This document shows, in pieces, positions 36,429 through 44,088 of a stretch of DNA of 64,000 nt. This DNA is from Akkermansiaceae bacterium (GTDB taxonomy: Bacteria > Verrucomicrobiota > Verrucomicrobiia > Verrucomicrobiales > Akkermansiaceae), in the NCBI GenBank assembly GCA_017798145.1, contig CP059069.1, positions 1,349,226 through 1,413,225 on the forward strand. The letters are read 5' to 3'. How positions within the stretch are numbered: the first letter of the stretch is position 1; the number at the start of each line of letters is the position of its first letter. The notes below the pieces were generated by a model that was not told the DNA's origin, did no database searches, and worked only from the letters and a program-made list of their open reading frames with translations. The position numbers were made by a program, and so were the translations under genes.

Positions 36429-36816
36429 GGCCTTGCCCATTCACAGCTTGTATTTGCCGCACGCTGTCATAGATTACGTATGCCTCCCTAGGTAGGAACA
36501 GCTGCTCGCTTGCAGGGCGCGGAGGAAATCCCACACCCACCCGGCAGATCCGTCCCACCAGTACACTACCGTGCCTTTTTTTGAATCCTCAGTACACCAG
36601 GTCTAAAATCCCCCAAAAAAACCCTCAAAATGACCTTAGTTTTTAGAAAACCTTCCTTGTTATGACTAAAATTCTACTCGGAATCCGACTGAAATGGTCT
36701 CGTAATCCTTTGAAAACAAAGGGATAATCGATTTAATTAAAAAAGTTCAATTTCGTCTTGTATCTTTGTGTACTGGAGTGCATTCTCTGGGTGTTGACGC
36801 GATAGTCATCCCCGAA
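36429..36816. other. 388-bp intergenic region with an AT-rich island before mraZ
   Basis: No gene is assignable. The stretch from about 36590 to 36770 is strikingly AT-rich in a GC-rich genome, with A and T runs, and very likely contains the dcw promoter. On the minus strand at 36529-36557 four TGGGN-type pentamers cluster (TGGGA, CGGGT, TGGGT, TGGGA); one more, TGGGT, lies on the plus strand at 36788-36792. MraZ proteins bind TGGGN repeats, but the spacing here is irregular. Confidence 0.5.
36710..36737 (+). promoter_or_regulatory. Candidate sigma-70-type promoter for the dcw cluster
   Basis: TTGAAA (36710-36715) and TTTAAT (36732-36737) are separated by 16 bases within the AT-rich island, about 80 bases before the mraZ start. 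This is the best -35/-10 match seen in the region, judged by eye only. Confidence 0.3.
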
Positions 36817-37269
36817 ATGAACGACCAATTCCTCCATTACAACGGCACCCAGTCCTACAAGACTGACGCGAAGAATCGCGTGACCGTCGTTGCAGGCTGG
36901 CGCCCTCCGCAGGGAGAGCCGATCTACCTGATGGCTTCCGAGGAAGAAGGGGTCAACATCATCAAGGTTCTCACCGCCGGAGCCGTGCAGCACCGGATCG
37001 AGACCTTCGAGAAGAACGTCACGGATTCGAAAAAGCTCGCCAAACTGAAAACCAGGCTGAAGAGGGTTCTCCGCGATTCCTCGATCAACGACCAGGGAAA
37101 GCTGCTCATTCCCCGCGACCTTGCGGCGCACGCCGGCATAGCCCCCGACACGGAGGTGATGCTTTCCGCCGGCCACAGCCATTTCGAGATCTGGCCCAAG
37201 GCCAAGTACGAGGAGCTCTTCGGCACCGCCGCCGTGCCGGAAGAAGAGGACGAATTCGGCGCATTCTAG
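36817..37269 (+). CDS. mraZ: Transcriptional regulator MraZ
   Basis: MraZ is a DNA-binding protein of the SpoVT/AbrB type that represses the dcw cluster it heads. The 150-residue product has two swapped-hairpin repeats: FLHYNGTQSYKTDAKNRVTVV (about 5-25) and DSSINDQGKLLIPRDLAAHAGI (about 88-109), the latter with the family pattern of a strand, Gly and IPRDL. The C-terminus is acidic (EEEDEFGAF). I chose the ATG at 36817 because it puts the first repeat at the expected distance. It lies 40 bases before the long rsmH frame and about 650 before the recognisable RsmH domain. Confidence 0.9.
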   Translation: MNDQFLHYNGTQSYKTDAKNRVTVVAGWRPPQGEPIYLMASEEEGVNIIKVLTAGAVQHRIETFEKNVTDSKKLAKLKTRLKRVLRDSSINDQGKLLIPRDLAAHAGIAPDTEVMLSAGHSHFEIWPKAKYEELFGTAAVPEEEDEFGAF

Positions 37270-37309
37270 GTTTTTCCCACTCACCCATCCCACACCCCGA
37301 ACTGACAAC

Positions 37310-38857
37310 ATGCTGTTCAACCCACCAACCCTTGCGAGCGAGACGGTCCACCTCACGGCGGCTTCCGGCGTGTTCGTCCGCTCGCAGGGGTTGGGAACAT
37401 TTTCCAAACAATCACAAGGCCGCGCGCTCGGGACAGCACGCGGTTTTGAAAATACGAACGCCTCCGCCGCTCCTGGCTGGTTGTCGGCGGAGCGTTCGTT
37501 TCCCTTTTCCATCGGCTTTCTGGCTGGGCGCATGAAGTCTCTCGGGACAGAGCTTCATTCGCTATCTGAATCCGTGCGCCGCGCCGCTCCTGGCTGGTTG
37601 TCGGCGCGCGCACGGGTTTCCCTTTCTGAAAAATCACAAGGCCGCGCGCTCGGGACAGCACGCGGTCTTGAAAATACGGACGCCCCCGCCGCTCCTGGCT
37701 GGTTGTCGGCGGGGCGCCCGTTTCACTTTCGATACGGCTTTCTGGCTGGGCGGATGAGGTCTCTCGGGACAGAGCTTCACCCGCTATCTGAACCGGTGCG
37801 TCGCGCTGCTCCTGGCTGGTTGTCAGCGCGGCCGCCGGTTTCCCTTTCCAGACCATCACCCAACCCTGCGCCCGGCACGGCACAGGGTTTCTCCTTTTCG
37901 GCGCCAGATGGGTTTCCCGCACGCGGTTACCACCTTCCGGTGCTTGCCGATGAGGTGGCCGGGATGATGCAGGCCGCCCCCGGCAAGTTCATCATCGACG
38001 GAACCCTGGGCGGAGGCGGCCATTCCGAGCTGCTACTGAAGGCCGGTGCCACCGTCCTCGGTGTGGATCGCGATCCCGAGGCGCTGGCGCACGCGACGCA
38101 GAGGCTTGCCGCCTTCGGGCAGAGGTTTTCCACCTATCAGGCGAATTTTTCCGAAATCCCGAACCATCCCGGCATCCTCTCAGGTGAGCTCGCCGACGGG
38201 CTGCTCCTCGATCTAGGCGTTTCCTCCCGCCAGCTCGATTCCGCGCAGCGCGGCTTCTCCTTCATGCGCGAGGGCCCGCTCGACATGCGGATGGGGCCGA
38301 ATTCGGCGATGACCGCCGCCGATCTCGTCAATACATGGGAGGAAAGCGAGATCGCCCGCATATTGTATACCTTCGGCGAGGAGCCGCGCTCACGCAGGAT
38401 CGCGGCAGCCATCGTCGAAAGGCGCTCGGTGAAGCCTTTCACCACCACCACGGAACTCGCCGCCTGCATCGAGAAAGCCATCGGGCGCAGCGGGAAAACC
38501 CATCCCGCCACCCGCAGTTTCCAGGCGATACGCATGGCGGTCAACGAGGAACTCGAATCGCTCTCCTCCATCCTTTCCTCTGCAGCGAGCATCCTGAAAC
38601 CAGGCGGCAGGCTCCTCATCATCACATTCCACAGCCTCGAGGATCGCATGGCCAAAAGGCACCTGCGCCATCATTCCCAGCCATACATCGACGATCCCAC
38701 CTGGCCGGAAGCCCGGCCGAACCCGGACTGCCGGTTCCGGCTGCTGACCAAGAAAGCAATCGCCCCGACCGCCGTGGAAACATCCGCAAACCCACGGGCC
38801 CGCAGCGCCAAGCTGCGGGTTGCCGAGCTTTTGGGAGCCGACACGGCCACCACCTGA
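37310..38857 (+). CDS. rsmH: 16S rRNA m4C1402 methyltransferase RsmH with a repeat-derived N-terminal extension
   Basis: RsmH (MraW) uses S-adenosylmethionine to methylate C1402 of 16S rRNA. The family domain begins near residue 205: GYHLPVLADEV, then the SAM loop DGTLGGGGHSELLL, GVDRDPEAL, LLLDLGVSSRQLDSAQRGFSF, GPLDMRM and near the end ITFHSLEDRMAKRHLR. It is about 310 residues, the normal size. Ahead of it the same frame is open for about 200 more codons across the hairpin array, encoding four copies of AAPGWLSA. There is no ATG or GTG between the array and the domain, so either the repeats are translated or the start is non-standard. ATGs at 37310, 37532 and 37754 are candidates, none with a good Shine-Dalgarno site. 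ftsL-like follows. Confidence 0.8.
   Translation: MLFNPPTLASETVHLTAASGVFVRSQGLGTFSKQSQGRALGTARGFENTNASAAPGWLSAERSFPFSIGFLAGRMKSLGTELHSLSESVRRAAPGWLSARARVSLSEKSQGRALGTARGLENTDAPAAPGWLSAGRPFHFRYGFLAGRMRSLGTELHPLSEPVRRAAPGWLSARPPVSLSRPSPNPAPGTAQGFSFSAPDGFPARGYHLPVLADEVAGMMQAAPGKFIIDGTLGGGGHSELLLKAGATVLGVDRDPEALAHATQRLAAFGQRFSTYQANFSEIPNHPGILSGELADGLLLDLGVSSRQLDSAQRGFSFMREGPLDMRMGPNSAMTAADLVNTWEESEIARILYTFGEEPRSRRIAAAIVERRSVKPFTTTTELAACIEKAIGRSGKTHPATRSFQAIRMAVNEELESLSSILSSAASILKPGGRLLIITFHSLEDRMAKRHLRHHSQPYIDDPTWPEARPNPDCRFRLLTKKAIAPTAVETSANPRARSAKLRVAELLGADTATT
37327..37392 (+). other. Long leading stem-loop at the head of the rsmH array
   Basis: Arms at 37327-37345 and 37375-37392 pair over about 18 positions (AACCC...GCGAGCG with CGCTCGC...GGGTT), with one G-T wobble and one bulged A at 37341. 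The apex contains a smaller hairpin, CACG-G-CGG / CCG-G-CGTG. It differs in sequence from the repeated hairpins that follow. Confidence 0.6.
37411..37632 (+). repeat. 222-bp direct repeat, copy 1, with four hairpins (A1, B1, A2, B2)
   Basis: A1 (37420-37443) and A2 (37528-37562) share the 10-base loop CTCGGGACAG. B1 (37455-37498) and B2 (37572-37615) share the 15-base loop CTCCTGGCTGGTTGT. B hairpins are exactly 44 bases: 7 paired, a one-base bulge, 7 paired, loop, 14 paired. The B1 stem is CGAACGC-C-TCCGCCG and the B2 stem CCGTGCG-C-CGCGCCG, each with a fully matching 3' arm. The unit length (74 codons) preserves the rsmH reading frame. Confidence 0.9.
37633..37854 (+). repeat. 222-bp direct repeat, copy 2, with four hairpins (A3, B3, A4, B4)
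   Basis: A3 (37642-37665) and A4 (37750-37784) carry the loop CTCGGGACAG; B3 (37677-37720) and B4 (37794-37837) carry the loop CTCCTGGCTGGTTGT. The B3 stem is CGGACGC-C-CCCGCCG with one A-C mismatch. The B4 stem is CGGTGCG-T-CGCGCTG with a wobble and two mismatches beside the bulge. Differences from copy 1 concentrate in the stems, mostly as paired changes, while the loops are identical. Confidence 0.9.
37864..37887 (+). repeat. Degenerate A-type hairpin (A5) after the second repeat
   Basis: CCCTGCG (37864-37870), a 10-base loop CCCGGCACGG, and CACAGGG (37881-37887) keep the exact A1 geometry: a 7-position stem, a C-A mismatch at position 6 and a 10-base loop. The stem sequence is different and the loop has diverged. 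It is preceded by ATCACCCAA, comparable to ATCACAAGG before A1 and A3. Confidence 0.65.
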
Positions 38858-38885
38858 GAGATCACACCCAAAAACAAGCAACGCC

Positions 38886-39233
38886 ATGAACCGACGCCGC
38901 CAGGAAAACCACACACGCATTTCCAAGATCGCGATCTTCTCAATGATCCTCGCAGGAATCATCGGCGCGCTCGGCGGGGTGACTTATGTCGTTTTCCGGA
39001 ACTCCCAGATCAAGGTGGCCCGTGAGATCGATGCCGTGGAGCGGCGCATCGAGCAGCACCAGCTCGGGATACGGACCGTGCAGATGCGCAGCGACCAGAT
39101 CCTCAACCTCTTCTCGATCCGCAAAACCCTTGGTGATGTCGGCACGGATCTCGTGCCCATCCCGCCCGGCGTTTCCGAGGACGTGCTTCCGCCGTCCACA
39201 CCCGCAGTCGCCTCCGCCTCCGCCAGCCTGTGA
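38886..39233 (+). CDS. FtsL-like cell division membrane protein
   Basis: This 115-residue bitopic protein has a basic cytoplasmic tip (MNRRRQENHTRISK), one membrane segment (IAIFSMILAGIIGALGGVTYVVF, about 15-37), a short coiled coil (REIDAVERRIEQHQLGIRTVQ, about 46-66) and a Pro/Ser tail. Size, topology and position between rsmH and ftsI match FtsL, which with FtsB and FtsQ activates septal wall synthesis; FtsL sequences diverge too far for motif proof. Its stop overlaps the GTG of ftsI. The ATG at 38886 is chosen over a longer start inside rsmH. Confidence 0.65.
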   Translation: MNRRRQENHTRISKIAIFSMILAGIIGALGGVTYVVFRNSQIKVAREIDAVERRIEQHQLGIRTVQMRSDQILNLFSIRKTLGDVGTDLVPIPPGVSEDVLPPSTPAVASASASL

Positions 39234-41143
39234 ACCGCGCCTTCCAGCACCGCTGCATCTTCCTTTGCCTGGTTCTCGTGACCTTGCTCAGCGCACTTTC
39301 CGCGCGCCTCGTGCAGATCCAGCTCGTTGACCGCCAGCGCTACGCGACATCTTCGGCAAAGGCCTTCCACCGCACCGAGCGCATCATCGCCCAGCGCGGG
39401 ATGATCGTGGATCGCAACGGCGATCCCATCGCAAAAAGCATTCCCGTCTCATCCGTCTTCGTGGACAAGAACCATCTGATGGACCCCAAGCTCGCGTCCT
39501 TCGGCCTCGCCTACCAGGAAGCATCGCAAGAACCGGCATGGCGGACGGTCTCCGCCGAAGACCGCATCCGCCGCATCCATGCCTTGCGCGGTGAGATCCT
39601 CGAAAGGGAAAGCCCGGATGCCATCGTCCGCAAGCACCTGGCGCAGGCCATCTCGCTCCTCGCCCGCCCCCTCGGCATGCGCAAGGACGAATTGCGCAAG
39701 GAAATCGAAGGCTCCGGGGCGAAGTGGTTCCCCATTGCCAAGGAAATCCCGGACGACATCGCGGAACGGCTCCGCGACATCGTGGATGACAATTACCTGC
39801 AAGGCTTCGCCTTCGAGAACTCCCTGAAACGCTGGTATGCGAACCCGCACATCGCCACCCACCTGACGGGCTTCACCGGTGAGGTGGCCGTGAAAGGCGA
39901 GGACGGCAAAGACACCTATCGCATGGCAGGCCGCTTCGGCATCGAGTCCGCCATCGAGGAATATCTCGCCGGGCGCGACGGGCGCCGCGAGCACCGCAGG
40001 GATTCCCGCGGCCTGGTCGTCCCGGGAAAAGCCAGCAGCCTGCTGCCCCCACGCTCCGGCCTCAATGCCATGCTCACCATCGACATCGGCATCCAGGCCA
40101 TCGTCGCGGAGGAACTCGAGGCGGGGCTGGCCGAATTCAAATCCAGGCGCGGCTCGGTCATCGTCATGGATCCGAAAACCGGCGAGATCCTCGCCATGGA
40201 ATCCCGCCCCCACTTCGACCTGAACCACAAGCAGGATCTTGAGGAAAACTCCTTCAACTACGCGATCCAGGCGAAGTATGAACCGGGCTCCACGATCAAG
40301 ATCCTCGCCACCGCCGCAGCTCTTGAGGAAAAGCTTGTCTCTCCCACAACGATTTTCCACTGCCCCAACGTCCTCCAGGAAAACAAGTTCACGGTGGAGG
40401 ATTCACACTCCGGGGGGATGCTTTCCTTTGAACAGATCATCCAGAAGTCCAACAACATCGGCTGCTGGAAAATGGCAAAGCAACTCGGCGTCAACCGCTA
40501 TTACAGGTATGTGCATGGCTTCGGCTTCGGTGAGCGCAGCGGGATCCAGCTCAGCGGGGAAAACCCGGGCACCGCCGCCGTGCCAAAGCTCCCCATCGAC
40601 TTCTCCCGAGCCGCCTACGGATACTACATCGGCGTGACACCCATCCAGATGGCCACCGCCTACTCGGTCATCGCCGGTGACGGGCGCCTGCTGCGCCCGA
40701 AGATCGTCAAGGAACTCGTCGCCAACGATGGCACCGTGATCGAAGATTTCCCCACGGAAGTCCGCGGCCGCCCCATTTCCCCGGAAACCGCGCAGAAAAT
40801 GCGCACCGCCCTTCACAAGGTCACGCTCCTCGGCGGCACCGCCACCAAAGCCTGTGTGCCAGGCTACAAGGTCTGTGGCAAAACCGGAACCGCCATCAAG
40901 CACGATCCCAAGCGCGGCGGATACATCAAGGGCGGTTACGTCGTTTCCTTCGCCGGCTTCATGCCTGCGGATGATCCCGCCTTCGTCTGCTACGTCGTCA
41001 TCGACGAGCCGCAGACAAACGATGTGCCGCGCTACGGCGGAACCATCGCCGCACCGATCTTTTCCAAGATCGCCACCCGCATCGCCGCCCACATGAACCT
41101 CAGGCCGACGGAGCCGATCGAAGAGCCGATCGCCAACCGCTAA
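39230..41143 (+). CDS. ftsI: Septal peptidoglycan transpeptidase (penicillin-binding protein, FtsI-type)
   Basis: FtsI cross-links septal peptidoglycan. The 637-residue protein begins with a GTG overlapping the ftsL-like stop (GTGA). It has one N-terminal membrane anchor (CIFLCLVLVTLLSALSARLV), a pedestal domain starting RGMIVDRNGDPIA (about 55-67), and a C-terminal transpeptidase domain. The active-site triad is visible: PGSTIK (Ser nucleophile, about 349), SNN (about 405-407) and CGKTGTA (about 548-554). The conserved GYYIGVTPIQMATAYSVIAG stretch lies between the last two. It is the target class of beta-lactams. murE follows after 20 bases. Confidence 0.95.
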   Translation: MNRAFQHRCIFLCLVLVTLLSALSARLVQIQLVDRQRYATSSAKAFHRTERIIAQRGMIVDRNGDPIAKSIPVSSVFVDKNHLMDPKLASFGLAYQEASQEPAWRTVSAEDRIRRIHALRGEILERESPDAIVRKHLAQAISLLARPLGMRKDELRKEIEGSGAKWFPIAKEIPDDIAERLRDIVDDNYLQGFAFENSLKRWYANPHIATHLTGFTGEVAVKGEDGKDTYRMAGRFGIESAIEEYLAGRDGRREHRRDSRGLVVPGKASSLLPPRSGLNAMLTIDIGIQAIVAEELEAGLAEFKSRRGSVIVMDPKTGEILAMESRPHFDLNHKQDLEENSFNYAIQAKYEPGSTIKILATAAALEEKLVSPTTIFHCPNVLQENKFTVEDSHSGGMLSFEQIIQKSNNIGCWKMAKQLGVNRYYRYVHGFGFGERSGIQLSGENPGTAAVPKLPIDFSRAAYGYYIGVTPIQMATAYSVIAGDGRLLRPKIVKELVANDGTVIEDFPTEVRGRPISPETAQKMRTALHKVTLLGGTATKACVPGYKVCGKTGTAIKHDPKRGGYIKGGYVVSFAGFMPADDPAFVCYVVIDEPQTNDVPRYGGTIAAPIFSKIATRIAAHMNLRPTEPIEEPIANR

Positions 41144-41163
41144 GCGCCCCTCACCTTTCCAAA

Positions 41164-42687
41164 ATGCTTCTCCGCACCCTCATATCATCCCTCGACAAAG
41201 TCACCGCCTCCGGCCCGCAGGATCTTGAAATCACGGCCTTGACGGCGGACTCGCGCGAGGCCGGCGCCGGAAGCCTCTATGCCGCCATCCGGGGCACCAG
41301 CATCGACGGTCACCGCTTCATCCATGATGTCATCGGCAAAGGGGTATCCGCCTTCCTTGCCGAGACCGCACCGCCCTCCGAGCTGCCCGCCACCACCGCC
41401 TGGTTGCATGTTCCGGACAGCCGCGCCGCCCTCGCCGCCCTCGCCGCGACATTCCACGGCGTGCCGGCCGCCGATCTCAAGCTCGCCGGGATCACCGGCA
41501 CGAACGGGAAAACCACCACCGCTTTCCTACTCCACCACATCATGCGGGCGGAGTGGCACCGCGCCGGCTTGCTCGGCACCATCTTCATCGATGACGGCGA
41601 AACCCGCACCCCCGCGAAACACACCACCCCCGGCGCCATCGAGCTGAATTCCATCCTCGCCGGCTTCCGCGACAATGCCTGCCGAGGTGCGGTGATGGAG
41701 GTCTCCTCCCATGGCATCCACCAGAAGCGCGTCCACCACATCGCCTTCGATGCCGCCGTTTTCACCAACCTCACCCAGGATCACCTCGACTACCACGGCA
41801 CCATCGAGAGATACATGGAGGTGAAGGCGTCCTGGTTCCACGATCTGGCCGCAGATCCGCTTGGCAAGAAACCTACGGCCGTCATCAACACCGACGACAC
41901 GCGCGGCACCGACCTCGCCAAAGCCCTGGAAGGGAAAATGCAGGTGCTCCGCTACGGCTTCAATGTGAACTGCGACTTCCGTGCGAACAACTTCCAGCAG
42001 AAACGCGACGGCATGGCCTTCGAGCTTTCCGCAAAGGGCAAAACTTTCCTTGTCCGAGCCCCGCTCATCGGCCGCTTCAACGCCTACAACATCCTCGCCG
42101 CCATCGCCGCCGCCGCCGCCTGCGGCATCAAGCCCCGCCAGGCCATCGCCGCGCTTGCGGACTCGCCGCAGGTTCCGGGGCGCATGGAAAACGTCGGCAA
42201 TTCCGGTGGAGCCACGGTCTTCGTCGATTATGCCCACACCCCGGATGCCGTGGAAAACGCCTGCCGCACGCTCAAGGAGCTCGACCCGCGCCGCCTCATC
42301 ACCGTCTTCGGCTGCGGCGGCGACCGCGACAAGGCCAAGCGCCCGCTCATGGCCGCCGCCGCCGCACGCTACAGCGATGCGGTCGTCATCACCTCCGACA
42401 ATCCCCGCTCCGAGGATCCGGATGCCATCATCCGCGAGATCGAGAAAGGCCTGCCGAAAAAATGCACCCACATCTCCATCCCTGACCGCGCCGAGGCCAT
42501 CGATGCCGCCATCGCCAACGCGCTTTCCGGCGATATCATCCTCATCGCCGGGAAAGGCCACGAGACCTACCAGCAATTCGCCGACCGCACCATCGACTTC
42601 GACGACCGCAAGAAAGCCGATTTCTCGCTCCGCAGGCGCTCCCAGCAAATCGCTGAAATGCGCGCCAATCCGCCGCCCCGATTCTGA
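41164..42687 (+). CDS. murE: UDP-MurNAc-tripeptide synthetase (meso-diaminopimelate adding)
   Basis: MurE adds the third residue of the peptidoglycan stem peptide to UDP-MurNAc-L-Ala-D-Glu using ATP. The 507-residue protein has the Mur ligase layout: an N-terminal UDP-binding domain, the ATP loop GITGTNGKTTTAF (about 106-118), the conserved TNLTQDHLDYHGT (about 201-213), and the C-terminal domain. The SDNPRSEDP motif (about 413-421) is the signature of enzymes selecting meso-diaminopimelate rather than lysine. This fits dapL further along the window. The GKGHETYQ motif lies near the end. Confidence 0.96.
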   Translation: MLLRTLISSLDKVTASGPQDLEITALTADSREAGAGSLYAAIRGTSIDGHRFIHDVIGKGVSAFLAETAPPSELPATTAWLHVPDSRAALAALAATFHGVPAADLKLAGITGTNGKTTTAFLLHHIMRAEWHRAGLLGTIFIDDGETRTPAKHTTPGAIELNSILAGFRDNACRGAVMEVSSHGIHQKRVHHIAFDAAVFTNLTQDHLDYHGTIERYMEVKASWFHDLAADPLGKKPTAVINTDDTRGTDLAKALEGKMQVLRYGFNVNCDFRANNFQQKRDGMAFELSAKGKTFLVRAPLIGRFNAYNILAAIAAAAACGIKPRQAIAALADSPQVPGRMENVGNSGGATVFVDYAHTPDAVENACRTLKELDPRRLITVFGCGGDRDKAKRPLMAAAAARYSDAVVITSDNPRSEDPDAIIREIEKGLPKKCTHISIPDRAEAIDAAIANALSGDIILIAGKGHETYQQFADRTIDFDDRKKADFSLRRRSQQIAEMRANPPPRF

Positions 42688-42726
42688 AACCCCGAATCTA
42701 ACAGCCACTCCGACCGTCCAAAGGCC

Positions 42727-44088
42727 ATGAAAACCGACGCCAGCCAGATCTGCGGTATCCTCGACGCAAAGCTCGTCGCGGGTTCCGCGTCCGCGCAGGT
42801 GGATGGTGTTTTCACGGATACGCGCAAGCCGCTCCCGGGCGGGCTTTTCATCGCGCTGCGGGGCGGGAATTTCAACGGCGACCTGTTCGCTGCAAAAGCC
42901 CTTGAGGCCGGTGCCACGGTCGCGATCGTGAACCAATGGCCAGGTGGGGATGTCCCCGCAGGGAAAGCGGTCATCGCCGTCCCGGACACGCTTTTCGCCC
43001 TCCAGCGACTCGCCCACTGGTGGCGCAGCAAGCTCGATATCCCGGTCGTCTGCATCACCGGATCGAACGGCAAGACCTCGACCAAGGATTTCACCACCGC
43101 CGTGCTTTCACAGGCGTTCCACGTCAACGCCACCAAGGGCAATCTCAACAACCACATCGGCCTGCCCCTCACCGTCCTATCGACAGAGGAGAACCACACC
43201 GCCGCGATCTACGAGATCGGCATGAACCATGGCGGCGAGCTCGCACCACTCTGTGAGATCGCGCGCCCGAAATACGGGATCATCACCAACATCGGCACGG
43301 CCCACATCGAGTTCCTCGGCTCCCGCGAGGCCATCGCCGAGGAAAAAGGCACACTGGCGCGCTACCTTCCCGAGGATGGCCTGCTGTTCACCCCGGCCAG
43401 CTGCGATTTCAACGATTACTTCCGCTCCCGCACCAAGGCGCGGATGATCCCCGTCGGCAACGGGCGGGGCATTGTCCGTGCGGAAAACCTCCGCCCGCAG
43501 ACCGGCGGCACGCACTTCACGCTCGTCATCGAAGGCGATGAATCCGCTGAGGTCTTTCTCCCCGTGCCCGGAAAGCACATGGTTACGAACGCTCTCCTCG
43601 CCGCCGCCCTTGGCTGGAAGCTGGGGATCCCCACGCGGAAAATCGCGGCCGGGCTTTCCTCCGTGAACCTCACCACAGGCCGCATGAGACGAATCGAATG
43701 CGATGGAATCACCCTCCTTGACGATACCTACAACGCGAATCCGGAATCCATGGAAGCCGCCATCGACACACTTGCCGAAATTCAGGTTCCCGAAGGCTCG
43801 CAACGCATCATCGTGCTCGGGAAAATGGGCGAGCTCGGAGCATATGCGGAATCCGCCCACCTCAGGATCGGCAAGGCCGCCGTCGCCAAGGGGCTTGTCC
43901 TAATCGCCGTCGGTGAAGGCGCGGAAGGCATCGCCGAGGGCGGCTCCGCACCCCATTTCCCGGACATCCGCAAGGCAGCCGAATGGCTGCTCGAAAACTC
44001 ACGCCCCGGCGATGCCATCCTCTTCAAGGGCAGCCGCACCGCCGCCATCGAACAAGTCCTCCAAACCGCCTTCCCGACCGCATGCTGA
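42727..44088 (+). CDS. murF: UDP-MurNAc-tripeptide D-Ala-D-Ala ligase
   Basis: MurF completes the cytoplasmic pentapeptide precursor by adding D-Ala-D-Ala. The 453-residue protein has the ATP loop ITGSNGKTSTKDF (about 112-124), NLNNHIGLPLTVL (about 139-151), EIGMNHGGELAPL and TNIGTAHIEFLGS, then LLDDTYNANPESMEAAIDTL (about 330-349) and GKMGELG, all typical of MurF. It starts 39 bases after murE. Its stop codon overlaps the mraY start region (ATG at 44082). Confidence 0.96.
   Translation: MKTDASQICGILDAKLVAGSASAQVDGVFTDTRKPLPGGLFIALRGGNFNGDLFAAKALEAGATVAIVNQWPGGDVPAGKAVIAVPDTLFALQRLAHWWRSKLDIPVVCITGSNGKTSTKDFTTAVLSQAFHVNATKGNLNNHIGLPLTVLSTEENHTAAIYEIGMNHGGELAPLCEIARPKYGIITNIGTAHIEFLGSREAIAEEKGTLARYLPEDGLLFTPASCDFNDYFRSRTKARMIPVGNGRGIVRAENLRPQTGGTHFTLVIEGDESAEVFLPVPGKHMVTNALLAAALGWKLGIPTRKIAAGLSSVNLTTGRMRRIECDGITLLDDTYNANPESMEAAIDTLAEIQVPEGSQRIIVLGKMGELGAYAESAHLRIGKAAVAKGLVLIAVGEGAEGIAEGGSAPHFPDIRKAAEWLLENSRPGDAILFKGSRTAAIEQVLQTAFPTAC

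Noticed and set aside
36370..36558. Minus-strand fragment with YVIYDSVRQIQAV, reminiscent of a RelE-type C-terminus
   Set aside because: It is too short, lies on the opposite strand from the RHH gene and lacks the rest of the toxin fold; a chance match is likely.
37411..37854. Possibility that the array is a CRISPR
   Set aside because: Repeats are 222 bp with internal hairpins and no unique spacers, and there are no cas genes.
37353..37922. Minus-strand frame of 189 codons over the hairpin array, with repeated TTSQE
   Set aside because: It arises because the array is palindromic and its repeat length is a multiple of three. The neighbouring genes and the RsmH frame run the other way. I report it only as part of the array finding.
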